From Arthrobacter sp. Soil736 (GTDB taxonomy: Bacteria > Actinomycetota > Actinomycetes > Actinomycetales > Micrococcaceae): a stretch of 62,212 nucleotides of DNA. The stretch covers positions 2,349-64,560 of the forward strand of contig NZ_LMSB01000018.1 of the NCBI RefSeq assembly GCF_001428005.1. The letters run 5' to 3'. Numbering within the stretch: the first letter of the stretch is position 1; each line of letters begins with the position of its first letter. Below are positions 35,531 through 44,573 of the stretch, in pieces. The notes under the pieces are model-generated. The model saw only the letters and a list, made by a program, of their open reading frames with translations, made no database searches and was not told where the DNA came from. The translations under genes and the position numbers were made by a program.

Positions 35531-36146
35531 CGAACGTCGTGTTGTCCACGGCTATGCCCGCGTATCAACCGTTGACCAGGACGCCGCCCTTCAGCAGGAC
35601 GCATTGCTTGCGGCCGGTTGTTATCGGGTGTTCACCGATACGGCTTCAGGTGGCGTTCAGAATCGTCCCGAACTCACGAAGCTGTTGGACCAGCTCAGGC
35701 CAGGTGACGTCCTGGTGGTGTGGAGGTTGGATCGGCTTGGTCGGTCGATTCGACATCTTATTGATCAATTGGCCGTTCTCGATGAACGCGGCATCGGTTT
35801 CCGGTCTCTGCAGGAATCGATTGACACCACGACCTCAGGTGGCCGTTTGGTCTTTCATCTTTTCGCTTCTTTGGCGGAGTTTGAACGGGATCTCATTAGG
35901 GAACGGACAGCGGCAGGGCTGGCATCGGCCAGGGCGCGCGGCAGGCAGGGAGGAAGGCCCTCGTTGATGACGAAGGAGAAGCTTGATACTGCCAGGCGTC
36001 TTTACGCCCAGCAGGAAATGACGGTCCGGAAGATTGGTGAAGTCATTGGGGTTAGCCGCACTACTGTCTACCGGGCCTTGCAAAGTGACCGGCGGGCCGC
36101 ATCCTCGCCTCAAGCCACTGCGTCCAAAACCAAGTCAGCCATGTAG
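35511..36146 (+). CDS. serine resolvase of the copper transposon
   Basis: About 200 residues. The frame has no canonical start before YARVSTVDQDAALQQDALLA, so initiation is unclear; an ATG at 35500 (MSRKSKVFRDT) is in another phase and one base change would join it. The catalytic Ser is in YARVST, followed by VVWRLDRLGRSIRHLID, LFASLAEFERDLIRERT and a C-terminal helix-turn-helix (VRKIGEVIGVSRTTVYRAL). It resolves cointegrates. Three bases before the transposase gene. Confidence 0.8.
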   Translation: MKSFSRHERRVVHGYARVSTVDQDAALQQDALLAAGCYRVFTDTASGGVQNRPELTKLLDQLRPGDVLVVWRLDRLGRSIRHLIDQLAVLDERGIGFRSLQESIDTTTSGGRLVFHLFASLAEFERDLIRERTAAGLASARARGRQGGRPSLMTKEKLDTARRLYAQQEMTVRKIGEVIGVSRTTVYRALQSDRRAASSPQATASKTKSAM

Positions 36147-36148
36147 TC

Positions 36149-37614
36149 ATGGGTACAGGCGCCGAGAGCCGAAACCAGCGCCCAGGTTCTGACGATGTAG
36201 CCACGGCCCGGTGGGATGTTCTGCGCCAGTATGTCGATGGTGGAACAGCCCTAACGACCCTTGCTTCCGAATCGGGCGTTCCGCTTCGAACCCTTCAGCG
36301 TTGGCACCAGGCATACAAGCTCCGCGGGAGAACAGGATTGGAACCCTCGGCGGTGCGGCCCCGCGGCCGCCGCTCACCGGCCGAACTGGTCACCGTGGTC
36401 GAGGGACTCGCTTTGGTGAAGCCTCGTAAGACCATCACAGCGATACACAAGCAAGCCAACAAGGTAGCGGCCCAGCAGGGATGGCCGCCCGTTTCCTATT
36501 CAACCGTTCGCTCGATTATCGCCGGGCTTGATCCCGGACTGTTCACCCTTGCCCACCAAGGGCCTGCAGCGTACCGGGACCAGTACGAGCTCGTATGGCG
36601 TCGCCGAGCCGAGCGCCCCAACGCCATGTGGCAGGCCGACCACACCCAAATGGACATTCTGGTGTTGGACGCTGGCCGGAAACCAGTCCGGCCTTGGCTC
36701 ACGACAATCCTGGATGACTACTCCCGGGCGGTCTGCGGCTACATGGTCTTTACCGGTGCGCCTTCATCCATGAACACGGCGCTTGCCTTGCGGCAGGCCA
36801 TCTGGCCAAAAGCGGATAGTGCTTGGTCGATGTGCGGCATTCCGGATGTCCTGTACGTTGACCACGGCACGGACTTCACCAGCCACCGTCTCGCACAGAC
36901 CGGCAAAGACCTGCACTTTGAAATCGTCTTCTCCGCCGTCGCAAGGCCCCAGGGCAGAGGTAAGGTCGAACGCCTTTTCGGCACCATCAACACCGAGCTT
37001 CTTTCCAGCCTGCCCGGATATCTGGCCCCGAAGGTTCGCAACCCGCGACCGGAGCTCACCCTGAGCGAACTGAACAGCGCCGTCGGCGACTTCATTGCGC
37101 ACAACTACAATCACCGGGAACACCAGGAGATCAGAGAAAGCCCATACCAAGCCTGGAGCGGCAACGGATGGTTGCCGCGGCTACCCGCGTCCATTGACGA
37201 GCTCAATCTGCTCCTGCTCACCGTTGCGAAACCCCGCATCGTCCACCGGGACGGTGTGCATTTCCAAGGGCTCCGCTACATCTCGCCGCTGCTAGCCGCC
37301 TACGTCGGAGAGCAGGTTGTCGTGCGGTACGACCCCGCAGACATCGCCGAAATCCGTGTCTTCCACCGAAACGAGTACATCTGCAAGGCAGTCGACCCCA
37401 CCCATGCACGGTCCACAGTCACCCTCAAAGACATCCAAGCAGCCAGGGCATCACAAAAGCGTGAACTGCGAGGGCAGATCAACGAACGGATCGCCGCGGT
37501 CGCCCAGCACCTACCCGCGCCACAGAGGGTCACACTGGCCTCACCGGACACAGAGCCGGTAGCCCAACGACACGAGGGGCACGGAAGCTGCGCACCTATC
37601 TGGAGGACAGGTAA
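36149..37614 (+). pseudogene. DDE transposase (Tn552/TniA-like), frameshift at the end
   Basis: Starts at ATG 36149. Helix-turn-helix (LASESGVPLRTLQRWHQAY), then an rve core with Asp in WQADHTQMDILVLD, Asp in VDHGTDFTS and Glu in GRGKVERLFGTINTEL, then a Mu-type C-terminal barrel (LRYISPLLAAYVGEQVVVRY). Near 37583 the phase changes: KLRTYLEDR ends at TAA 37614, overlapping the next gene (TAATG). Unrepaired, translation runs on to 37882 in the wrong phase. Confidence 0.8.
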
Positions 37615-38424
37615 TGGCACCGTCGAGCTTTATCGCCACAAAGGAACACCGCCGTTTCGTGGAGTTCGCCAACGCGGTGCGCCGGCAACGCACCATTGGG
37701 ATCTGCTACGGACAGGCGGGGATCGGCAAAACGCTCCCAGCCAGACACTACGCAAGCTGGCAAAAGGCCGAACCCCTTCTCGAACAATGGGGACCACGGC
37801 AAGAGAGCGACCACCAGATCTATGCGGCTCTGGCGAAAACACGCACCGTCTTCTTCACCCCGGGCGTGCTCATCAGGCCTAGACAGGTCCATGAAGAACT
37901 GGCACGCATCATCACCAGGACCTCCATCTGCATCGACGAGCACCTGCGAAGCACCGGGACCAAGAAGGGCCCACCCAAGGACCAGGACAAGAACGTCGAG
38001 CTCATCATCATCGATGAATCGGAGCGGCTCACCGCCACATCGCTGGAAGTACTCCGGGACAAATACGACCGGAGCAGCATCGCCCTGATACTGATCGGCA
38101 TGCCGGGCATTGAAAAACAGTTCAGCCGCTACCCCCAGCTGCACAGCAGAGTCGGCTTCGCCCACGAATACCGGCTCCTCGTCGAAGAGGAACTGAACTT
38201 CGTCCTACAGCGAAAGTGGCATAAACTCGGGCAGACCCTCGACCCCGGACTTCACTGATGCCCAAGCCATCGCAACCATCGCGCGCATCACCCGAGGGAA
38301 CTTCCGCCTCATCGACCGGCTCTTCACCCAAATGGAACGAATCATGAAGATCAACGAACTGGATACCATCACCGACGACATAGTCGAAGCAGCACGCTCC
38401 ACACTCGTCATCGGCATCAGCTAG
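37614..38424 (+). pseudogene. AAA+ ATPase (TniB-like), frameshifted
   Basis: ATG 37614 overlaps the transposase stop. Walker A GQAGIGKT near residue 33 and Walker B LIIIDESERL. In phase the frame ends after TLDPGLH at 38258; the expected tail (DFTDAQAIATIARITRGNFR, then LIDRLFTQMERI) lies in the next phase to TAG 38424. One extra base near 38250 explains it. This partner would activate the transposase and choose targets. Confidence 0.75.
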
Positions 38425-38474
38425 ACCGCCGCACGACACCGCGAAAATACCGCCAATTGAAGTTAACAGTCACA
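38421..38474 (-). repeat. right end of the copper transposon
   Basis: Read inward on the minus strand: TGTGACTGTTAACTTC, TTGGCGGTATTTTCGC. It agrees with the left end at 24 of 34 positions. The ATPase stop lies within it. Confidence 0.6.
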
Positions 38475-38682
38475 CGGGGGACTGTCCCACCGAGACTGCC
38501 GCACAACCAAGGTTGTGGAACACCATTGACACATCAGAGAAGCGGAATTGGGATTGGTCCAGGCAGTAACCGGTATTCAGGAAAACACATCGGAGGACTG
38601 CACCACTCTCCCGGACTTTTTCACTCCTCGGCGCTGGCCACGGATGCCTGGATAAATATGCTGCCCTAATGGAAGGAGCCTG

Positions 38683-39270
38683 GTGAACAAGAACCGCCTG
38701 GAGGCATTCAGCGATGCCGTGCTGGCCATAGTCATCACCATCATGGTGCTCGAACTGCGCGTGCCGCACGAACCGACCTGGCATGGCTTGGCCGATGTCC
38801 TCCCAACTTTCCTCAGCTACCTGCTCAGCTTCGTTTACGTCGGAATTTACTGGAACAACCACCACCACATGATCCACCTGGCCGATCGGGTCAACGGCGG
38901 GATCCTCTGGGCCAATCTGCACTTGTTGTTCTGGATCTCGCTTGTCCCCTTCAGCACTCGCTGGATGGATGAGTCCGGCTTCGTGCAGGTCCCGGTGCTG
39001 GTGTACGGGATCAACCTCCTCTGCGCTGGCATCGCCTACGTCATCCTGCAGCAGGCCCTCATCCGCCAGCAAGGCCGGGAGGGAGCCCTCGCCCGGGCAG
39101 TTGGCAAGGACTGGAAGGGCAAGACCTCGCCGCTGATTTACCTCACCGGCCTTGCGCTGAGCATCGTGCAACCGCTGCTGGGCATAGCGGTCTACGCCGT
39201 GGTGGCACTGATCTGGCTGGTTCCGGACCGCCGGGTAGAGCGCTTCGTCACCCGGGCGCGCCAGGACTGA
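38683..39270 (+). CDS. TMEM175-family (DUF1211) membrane protein
   Basis: 195 residues from GTG 38683 after GGAAGGAG. The family signature is at the start (RLEAFSDAVLAIVITIMVLE, the FSD motif), followed by five further helices and HHHMIH. Bacterial TMEM175 proteins form potassium channels as tetramers of this one-repeat form. No partner gene. Confidence 0.9.
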   Translation: MNKNRLEAFSDAVLAIVITIMVLELRVPHEPTWHGLADVLPTFLSYLLSFVYVGIYWNNHHHMIHLADRVNGGILWANLHLLFWISLVPFSTRWMDESGFVQVPVLVYGINLLCAGIAYVILQQALIRQQGREGALARAVGKDWKGKTSPLIYLTGLALSIVQPLLGIAVYAVVALIWLVPDRRVERFVTRARQD

Positions 39271-39644
39271 CCGGTCCGGTCACCGAGGCTGCTACCCCCA
39301 TTCTCAGTTCCGTATGGTGGGGGAGCGAGGTCCGGGATGGCGTCCCGTTCCCAAGGTTCTCTCGGGGTCCGATCGCCTGTTGTGGACTGTGGCACAGGCT
39401 TGTTCCTTGCTTGGTGGACGACGGGTTCTCTCGGTGTGTCAGTCAGGTTAAAGACCGCAGGCCCGGCTCGTCATATCATCCGGAAGACTGCCAGACCCAC
39501 TTCTCCGGGCTACCGCCCGTTGCAACACGGATGTTGCCTGTGTTTTAGCCGCTCTCATAAGTTCTCTTGCTCGGCGGCTTCTCCCTGTCTTTGGCAGTGC
39601 CACCGGTGGTTGATTGTGGCGAGTCGTGCGGGTTCGAAATGTGC
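39271..39644. other. no gene; left inverted repeat inside
   Basis: The 30-bp inverted repeat lies at 39340-39369. A weaker repetition (GGGTTCTCTCGG) follows at about 39430. The rest is unassigned. Confidence 0.35.
39340..39369 (-). repeat. 30-bp inverted repeat, left copy
   Basis: On the minus strand GACCCCGAGAGAACCTTGG, then GAACGGGACGC. It matches the plus-strand copy at 41719-41748 with two mismatches. The pair encloses the MarR/oxidoreductase cassette. Confidence 0.75.
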
Positions 39645-40094
39645 TCAGTCCTCGTCGCAGACTTCGTCTGCGGGTTCGGCATGTATCCGCGACAACAGTC
39701 CATGGAGTTGGGAGAGTTCATCGGCGGAGAACCCAGCAAAGGCCTCCCGCTCGAGGTCGGCCACGGCAACTTCGATCGACGCGACCGCGCGCTTGCCTTC
39801 CGCGGTGATTTCCACGATATGTCGACGGCGGTCCGCGGGATCTCGGCGACGTTCCACGAGCCTTTCGTTTTCAAGATCGTTCAGGACGGACACAAGTGCG
39901 CTGGCATCGATGAAGAGAATTTCGATGAGGTGTTGCTGGCTGATGGGCCCGGACTCTTCAAGCCGGCACAGGAGGACCGCATGCCTCGGGCTGAGTCCGG
40001 AGGAGTCCAGCGCTTGGCGAAGGCGCGTGTTCATGATGCGCCCGTGGCGCGCCAAGAGAAACCCCAGTTGCTTGCCTGCTGCTGAAGTACTCAT
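39645..40094 (-). CDS. MarR-family regulator
   Basis: 149 residues from ATG 40094 (AGGA eight bases upstream). Winged helix: ISQQHLI, ASALVSVLNDLENERLVERR, wing RDPADRRRHIVEIT. The C-terminal end has a Cys (DEVCDED), which could be redox sensitive. Divergent from the oxidoreductase; the operator at 40159 lies between them. Confidence 0.9.
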   Translation of the reverse strand: MSTSAAGKQLGFLLARHGRIMNTRLRQALDSSGLSPRHAVLLCRLEESGPISQQHLIEILFIDASALVSVLNDLENERLVERRRDPADRRRHIVEITAEGKRAVASIEVAVADLEREAFAGFSADELSQLHGLLSRIHAEPADEVCDED

Positions 40095-40158
40095 CAGAAA
40101 AATCCTATCATCGAGGAAATTATTGCTCTTTTAAAATCGTTGTCCTCCTTAAACGATC

Positions 40159-40178
40159 TGATCGGTACGAGCCGATCA
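40159..40178. promoter_or_regulatory. palindrome in the MarR/oxidoreductase promoter
   Basis: TGATCGG-N6-CCGATCA, perfect, 28 bp before the oxidoreductase start. Size and symmetry fit a MarR dimer site. Confidence 0.6.
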
Positions 40179-40205
40179 ACGAGAGCTTCACACAAAGGAG
40201 TTGCC

Positions 40206-41303
40206 ATGAATGACCGCGTTCCGAACGCCACTGTGGTGATTGTCGGTGGAGGCTACGGTGGCATTGCCGTAGCCAAGGCGCTGGACAAACATGCAATGGT
40301 CACTTTGGTGGAGCCTAAGGACGCTTTCGTGCACAACATCGCGGCGCTGCGGTCCGTGGTGCAGCCGGACTTCCTGCCACGCATGTTCCTTCCCTATGAC
40401 CGCCTGCTGGAGCGGGGTCAGGTGCTCCACGACCGGGCCGTGAGGGTGGACGGGCACACGGTCGAATTGGCCTCCGGAACTCGGCTGGCGCCGGACTACA
40501 TAGTCCTGGCGAGCGGTTCCAGCTACCCCTTCCCGGCCAAGAGCGATCGGGTGGTCACCACTGAGGCTATAGACCGCTACCAAGCCGCACATGACGACCT
40601 CAAGCGTGCCAGCAGGGTAATGCTCCTCGGGGCCGGGGCAGTGGGCCTTGAATTTGCAGGCGAAATCGCCGCGGCATGGCCGGACAAGGACGTCGTTCTA
40701 ATCGACCTTGCGCCCGACATCCTTCCCGGACCGTACGATCCTCGGCTCCGGGAGGAGGTCAACCGGCAATTGGATGAGATCGGTATCCGGCGAATCATGG
40801 GCAGTCCGCTGGTGCAGCTACCTCCGGTTCCCGCCGGCGAGCTAGGCACTTTCACGGTCAACACCACGGACGGCATTGCCATCGAGGCGGACATCTGGTT
40901 CCGCTGCTACGGAATCGCCCCACAGACGGACTATGTCTCGGGAGACCTTCTCGCCGCGCGGACATCGGACGGCTACCTGGAAGTCACCCCGGAACTCCGC
41001 GTAGTGGGCTTCGAGAAGGTCTACGCCCTGGGCGACATCTCAGCGATCGACGTGAACAAGGCCGGCGTCGCGGGACGCCAGGCCGCGGTGGTTGCCAAGA
41101 ACATCCAAGCCCAGTTGGAGGGCTCCGCGGAACTGGCCGCTTATGCGCCGTCGAGGCCGGTCATCATCCTTCCTCTGGGGCCCGCGGGCGGTTCGGGACA
41201 ACTGCCCGACGGCGAGATCGCCAGCCCGGAGCTGATCTCCAAGATCAAAGGCCAACACATGATGATCGGCCGCTATGTCGAGATGCTGAATTTGACCCCT
41301 TAA
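40206..41303 (+). CDS. FAD-dependent pyridine-nucleotide oxidoreductase (NDH-2/AIFM2-like)
   Basis: 365 residues from ATG 40206 after AAAGGAGTTGCC. FAD-binding VVIVGGGYGGIAVAKAL, NAD(P)-binding MLLGAGAVGLEFAGEIA, second FAD motif VYALGDISAID. It resembles AIFM2/FSP1-like NAD(P)H:quinone reductases. Likely the target of the MarR regulator, for quinone or electrophile stress. Confidence 0.88.
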   Translation: MNDRVPNATVVIVGGGYGGIAVAKALDKHAMVTLVEPKDAFVHNIAALRSVVQPDFLPRMFLPYDRLLERGQVLHDRAVRVDGHTVELASGTRLAPDYIVLASGSSYPFPAKSDRVVTTEAIDRYQAAHDDLKRASRVMLLGAGAVGLEFAGEIAAAWPDKDVVLIDLAPDILPGPYDPRLREEVNRQLDEIGIRRIMGSPLVQLPPVPAGELGTFTVNTTDGIAIEADIWFRCYGIAPQTDYVSGDLLAARTSDGYLEVTPELRVVGFEKVYALGDISAIDVNKAGVAGRQAAVVAKNIQAQLEGSAELAAYAPSRPVIILPLGPAGGSGQLPDGEIASPELISKIKGQHMMIGRYVEMLNLTP

Positions 41304-41342
41304 ACGGGCGTATTCGTGCAGACTATGGAAGCGTGAAGGACC

Positions 41343-41678
41343 GTGCCGCTCCTTGTAAGTGGGCAATCCGGATGGTCCTACGCCCAGGAGGGGAAGTTGA
41401 GGATCGATTGCGCCTTGGCTATCGCAAATGGAGGACGCTTGAGATGGCCGAAGCCGCGGTGCGCCGACTGTGTCGACCGACTGCACCGCCGCGTCACCGA
41501 GCTGGAACAACACACCGCAGAACAACGCCGGCAACTTGCAGAACGAGACGGCGAACTCGACGCGGCACGGGCCAGCAATCGCGAGCTTATGACCCGCTCA
41601 ACCGGCCACACCCCGACGGGTGCAATCACTAGGCCCACACATGTGGCCCACGCGCAAGGGGCACCCCACGAGGCCTGA
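41343..41678 (+). CDS. possible coiled-coil protein or remnant
   Basis: 111 codons; middle part reads CADCVDRLHRRVTELEQHTA, then EQRRQLAERDGELDAARASN, a clear coiled coil with a Cys pair. The first 30 residues look unlike protein and there is no ribosome-binding site. It could be a fragment of a transposon-associated gene. Confidence 0.35.
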   Translation: MPLLVSGQSGWSYAQEGKLRIDCALAIANGGRLRWPKPRCADCVDRLHRRVTELEQHTAEQRRQLAERDGELDAARASNRELMTRSTGHTPTGAITRPTHVAHAQGAPHEA

Positions 41679-41718
41679 CATGCACAAACGACGTGGGTTC
41701 CTGGCCGGAGCCGCGTAA

Positions 41719-41748
41719 GACCCCGAGAGAACCTTGGAAAAGGGACGC
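41719..41748 (+). repeat. 30-bp inverted repeat, right copy
   Basis: GACCCCGAGAGAACCTTGG, then AAAAGGGACGC; partner of 39340-39369. Confidence 0.75.
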
Positions 41749-41934
41749 GTTCGAAGGGGCTTCTGTACTGTGTGAAGCCCGCGAATGGTCGCTTTGCCCC
41801 TGAATCCCATCCGTTTAGCGGAACCGGATGCCAGCCCCGGAGATCAGATCCCGCCCCGGCGGCATCCACCAACGGTCGAGGGCGACGGTGGTGTGCACGG
41901 GGGACCGATCGATCATCCAACCCGAGAAGAGGCG

Positions 41935-42450
41935 GCCCTCCTGGGCTGATGGCGGGCCGGACCGGGGGTAAGGAGGGCTCGCGGACGGCAAGAGACTATA
42001 ACGAAAACTGCGACGGTCTCTTACGGCGCCGATCAGCGGATCCTGCCTACGGTTCGTCGCCTCAATCTGCATAGGTGAGACTCGGCACTCGGCGAGCATT
42101 AGCGTCGCCAAGTGCAGTCGGAGCTGGTTGCGCCACACGGTGTAGCCTATGCCGACCTCGTCGCGGAAGAGCCGGGAGAGCGTGCGTTCGCTCGCCCCGA
42201 CCCGTCGGCCGAGCTCGGCCAGGCCGGGGGAGGCGGTGCGAGGATCCATTCCAGGTCGGCCCAGTTTCAGCGCGACATTGCGGAGTCGGCGACTCCATCG
42301 CAGTGCCGGAGATCGCCAACACATGAGCATGTGGTGGCGAGGCGATATTGGCGTGCTGGCGCGGATCTGAAGCTCGCTTTTAGCTCGTTTACGAGCACAT
42401 CACCGGACCGATACACACTCCTCCGGGAGTCGGGAAGACCATGCTGGCCC
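41935..42450 (-). pseudogene. AraC-type regulator remnant, copy 2
   Basis: MDPRTASPGLAELGRRVGAS, ERTLSRLFRDEVGIGYTVWR and NQLRLHLATLML form the first helix-turn-helix of an AraC domain, better preserved than in copy 1 (232-745). After LMLAECRVSPMQIE the resemblance ends and no second helix-turn-helix follows. Non-functional. Confidence 0.6.
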
Positions 42451-42513
42451 AAAAGGTCCCAGTACAGCCCTCTGCGTAGGCACAGCCTAACAAGGGGCAA
42501 CCCTGACACCCCT

Positions 42514-42642
42514 CGAGACGATGAACACTGGAGGAGAGCGGAGCCAAGTCTCTACTGTCCAAAGGCCCTCAAGCCCGGACACGCGGCGACTCAGCAGTCC
42601 GTGAAATCCTGCCTAGGCAGCCCTGGAGGGTCTGCTTAGCGT
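42514..42642 (+). repeat. upstream extension shared by repeat copies 3 and 4
   Basis: CCAAAGGCCCTCAA, GCGACTCAGCAG, the palindrome CTGCCTAGGCAG (42609-42620) and GAGGGTCTGCTTAG are common to this stretch and 52019-52137. In copy 4 CCCTCAA and TTGAGGG can pair around the palindrome; here one arm is changed. Confidence 0.65.
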
Positions 42643-42907
42643 GCACCCATCTCTGTTGTAAACATTGACTGGCAAGAAAATCTGAAAATTTATATGGGTC
42701 ATGATCGGCCAGTTTCGTGCATTTCTGCAGTCAAATCCATTTCTACTACCCATCTCCCGCAAATAGTTTGTGACCACCAATGTTCAATTTTGAGGTATTC
42801 GATGCGCCGTGAGTCTTCAATCGGCCGCAAACTTCTGCTGACCGGTATCGGGCCGCGGCCCTTAAGAGTCGAACCTTGGGGAGAAGAGCCCATTGTCGGC
42901 GCATAAT
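42643..42907 (+). repeat. dispersed repeat R, copy 3 of 4
   Basis: A full-length copy: GGCAAGAAAATCTG, TTTATATGGGTC, GTGCATTTCTGCAG, CTACCCATCTC, GTTTGTGACCACCAATGTTC, GAGGTATTCGATGCGCCGTG, AAACTTCTGCTGACCGG, GGGCCGCGGCCCTTAAGAG. It follows the AraC remnant, as copy 1 does. Confidence 0.9.
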
Positions 42908-43281
42908 CCTGTTCCACGAACCTGCAGTTGCTCAGCGGCCGATATCAAACTGGTCGGACCAAGGCTCCCTTGAAGCTCCCTGGGGCAGAGAAAATCCCCA
43001 AAGTGGGCATCGTTGAGCGGCATGGGGCTTCCCGTCCGGAACCTGTTTATCTCGGATCCCGGAAGTCTGCGCACCTTCTTCTGCCATCTCATCCGTAGCG
43101 GGTCAATCGGACCGAGTTGCCGCTCGAACAGCTCGGGAAAGAATCCCCGACAGTGAGGTCATGGTCACTGCGAGACTCAAGTTTGAAGTAGGCGACCACG
43201 ACCTGATCGGACACAATTAGGTAGTTCTGGGCCGCCCCTGAGGGGCTCGTTGACCGTATCCTCAATGTGCCAAGGAGTTCT

Positions 43282-43527
43282 ATGAACAAGGAGCGCCGTG
43301 TCGAGCGCGAAGCGAAGGCGATTGTCGAAAAGACTTTGGAGAACGAACTCGAGCACGCGGACAAGGAAGGTGGCGTCGTTTACCGATCGACAGATGAACG
43401 TCATGCTGTAGAGGTAACTCGCATCACGGATGGACGTAAGCGAGCCGGTCGTGATGCCCTGAAGGTTTCGCGTAGAGCCCGTAGTTCCGAGGGGGAGCTT
43501 CGGACCTGCGGAAGGATAATCGAGTAG
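43282..43527 (+). CDS. 81-residue hydrophilic protein, perhaps an N-terminal fragment
   Basis: ATG 43282 has AAGGAG. NKERRVEREAKAIVEKTLEN, HADKEGGVVYRSTDERHAVE is charged and helical, probably real. The last residues (ELRTCGRIIE) look less coherent. The stop overlaps a GTG that starts a LacI-type helix-turn-helix. Family unknown. Confidence 0.5.
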   Translation: MNKERRVEREAKAIVEKTLENELEHADKEGGVVYRSTDERHAVEVTRITDGRKRAGRDALKVSRRARSSEGELRTCGRIIE

Positions 43528-43652
43528 TGCGAGCGACAGTGCAGGACATCGCCAAGACGGCAGGGGCCTCGGTTGGGACCGTTTCCCGTGTGCTGAGCGG
43601 AAGTCCAGGTGTTGGCAGAGGAATTCAGCGTCCTTGCCAAGCCTCCGCCTGA
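43527..43652 (+). pseudogene. LacI-type DNA-binding domain stub
   Basis: GTG 43527 overlaps the previous stop (TAGTG). TVQDIAKTAGASVGTVSRVL then SGSPGVGRG is the LacI headpiece; the frame ends at 43652 after 41 residues with no ligand domain. Most likely a truncated gene, but it could be expressed by coupling. Confidence 0.6.
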
Positions 43653-43755
43653 GCCGTGCTGTGGGCCGGTTTTTCAGCGTAGCGGCATTAGAAGGGCGCT
43701 GGTCGGCCGCCCTGCGACCCTGGGCAGGCGAACGCCAGCCCAGCTGGCAGGAAGT

Positions 43756-44124
43756 TCAGCTCAGCTGCGAGAACATGTCGTTCCCGCTTGCCGTCGTCGC
43801 TGGGACTTCCTGCAGCACGTCCCAGTGCTCGATGATCTTGCCGTCCTCACTGAACCGGAAAATGTCCACTCCTGCGGAGTTGAACGTCTTGTAGTGCGAG
43901 TGGACGGCGACGAAGTCACCTTCGGCGATCACACGATGAACTTCGACGTCGACCGGCCCGAACTGGGAGAAGAAGTCCTTGACCGCCTGCAAACCATGGC
44001 CGGCCTGCGGGTTGTGCTGCTTGTAGTCCTGCACGATCAGCTCGTTGAAGGCCTCGGTGTCTCCGGCCCGGAAGGCATCGAAGAGTCGCGCCACGGTCTC
44101 CTTGTTGGCTTCGCTTGTGGCCAT
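43756..44124 (-). CDS. SnoaL/NTF2-like protein
   Basis: 122 residues from ATG 44124 after GGAGGACTCACC. It has the cone fold pattern: VARLFDAFRAGDTEAFNELI, YKQHNPQAGHGLQAVKDFF, VDIFRFSEDGKIIEHWDVLQ. SnoaL-like proteins include ester cyclases and many of unknown function; His in QHNPQ and HWD may be catalytic. Confidence 0.88.
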   Translation of the reverse strand: MATSEANKETVARLFDAFRAGDTEAFNELIVQDYKQHNPQAGHGLQAVKDFFSQFGPVDVEVHRVIAEGDFVAVHSHYKTFNSAGVDIFRFSEDGKIIEHWDVLQEVPATTASGNDMFSQLS

Positions 44125-44308
44125 GGTGAGTCCTCCTGACAGCCGGTGTGGTGTGGCTCATAGAGTACGCGCGACCGGCCCCGTCAACAAGGCTCAGACA
44201 AGTACGCGATCAGACAAGCACCAAGGCCTCCGACTTCGCTGCCAACAAACCCTGCAGGCTGGCTACATCATGATTTACCGTGAGCATCAGCGCGGCCTTT
44301 ACGCGTCA

Positions 44309-44352
44309 GAACGGCCTGGCGTGAGCCTTCGAAACCTCACGCCAGGCCGTTC
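44309..44352. terminator. perfect 16-bp stem terminator
   Basis: GAACGGCCTGGCGTGA (44309-44324), 12-nt loop, TCACGCCAGGCCGTTC (44337-44352). It stands between the SnoaL-like gene, transcribed leftward away from it, and unassigned sequence, so it may end a lost rightward gene. Confidence 0.7.
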
Positions 44353-44573
44353 GTCTATCCGATCATCCTCAGCCTGACGCCGCCGACGACACTAAATCAA
44401 GACATCACGGGAAAAACCTGCAAATTGGAGGGTGGAAATGACACGGCTGATCGGACCTCTCGAGGATGCGGCGGCGTGCAGGATGCCCTTGTGTTCGACA
44501 GGGAGTGAGTGGACGAGGGCCAGCAGCATAGCGGCCCAGAGGATGTAGCTCCGGCTGGCCGCATGGTCTGAGG
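44353..44573. other. no gene seen
   Basis: Protein-like minus-strand codons (ILWAAMLLALVHSLP) around 44480-44540 have no start. Nothing else is assignable. Confidence 0.3.

Larger units (their letters stand above)
26776..38474 (+). mobile_element. copper-resistance transposon, Tn552/Tn402-like
   Basis: The ends are inverted: TGTGACTGTT opens the left side at 26776 and its complement AACAGTCACA closes the right at 38474; over 34 bp the two ends agree at 24 positions, including TGGCGGT and TCGC. Inside, the right part carries resolvase, DDE transposase and AAA+ ATPase genes in one direction; the left part carries the copper genes. No target-site duplication is visible (AGTGT left, CGGGG right), so the outer limits or the history may be more complex. 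Transposase and ATPase genes are frameshifted. Confidence 0.6.

Noticed and set aside
37614..37882. C-terminal extension of the transposase in the unshifted frame
   Set aside because: It is the out-of-phase reading of the ATPase gene start and contains no known domain.
26771..38479. Target-site duplication of the copper transposon
   Set aside because: The five bases outside the ends (AGTGT and CGGGG) do not match.
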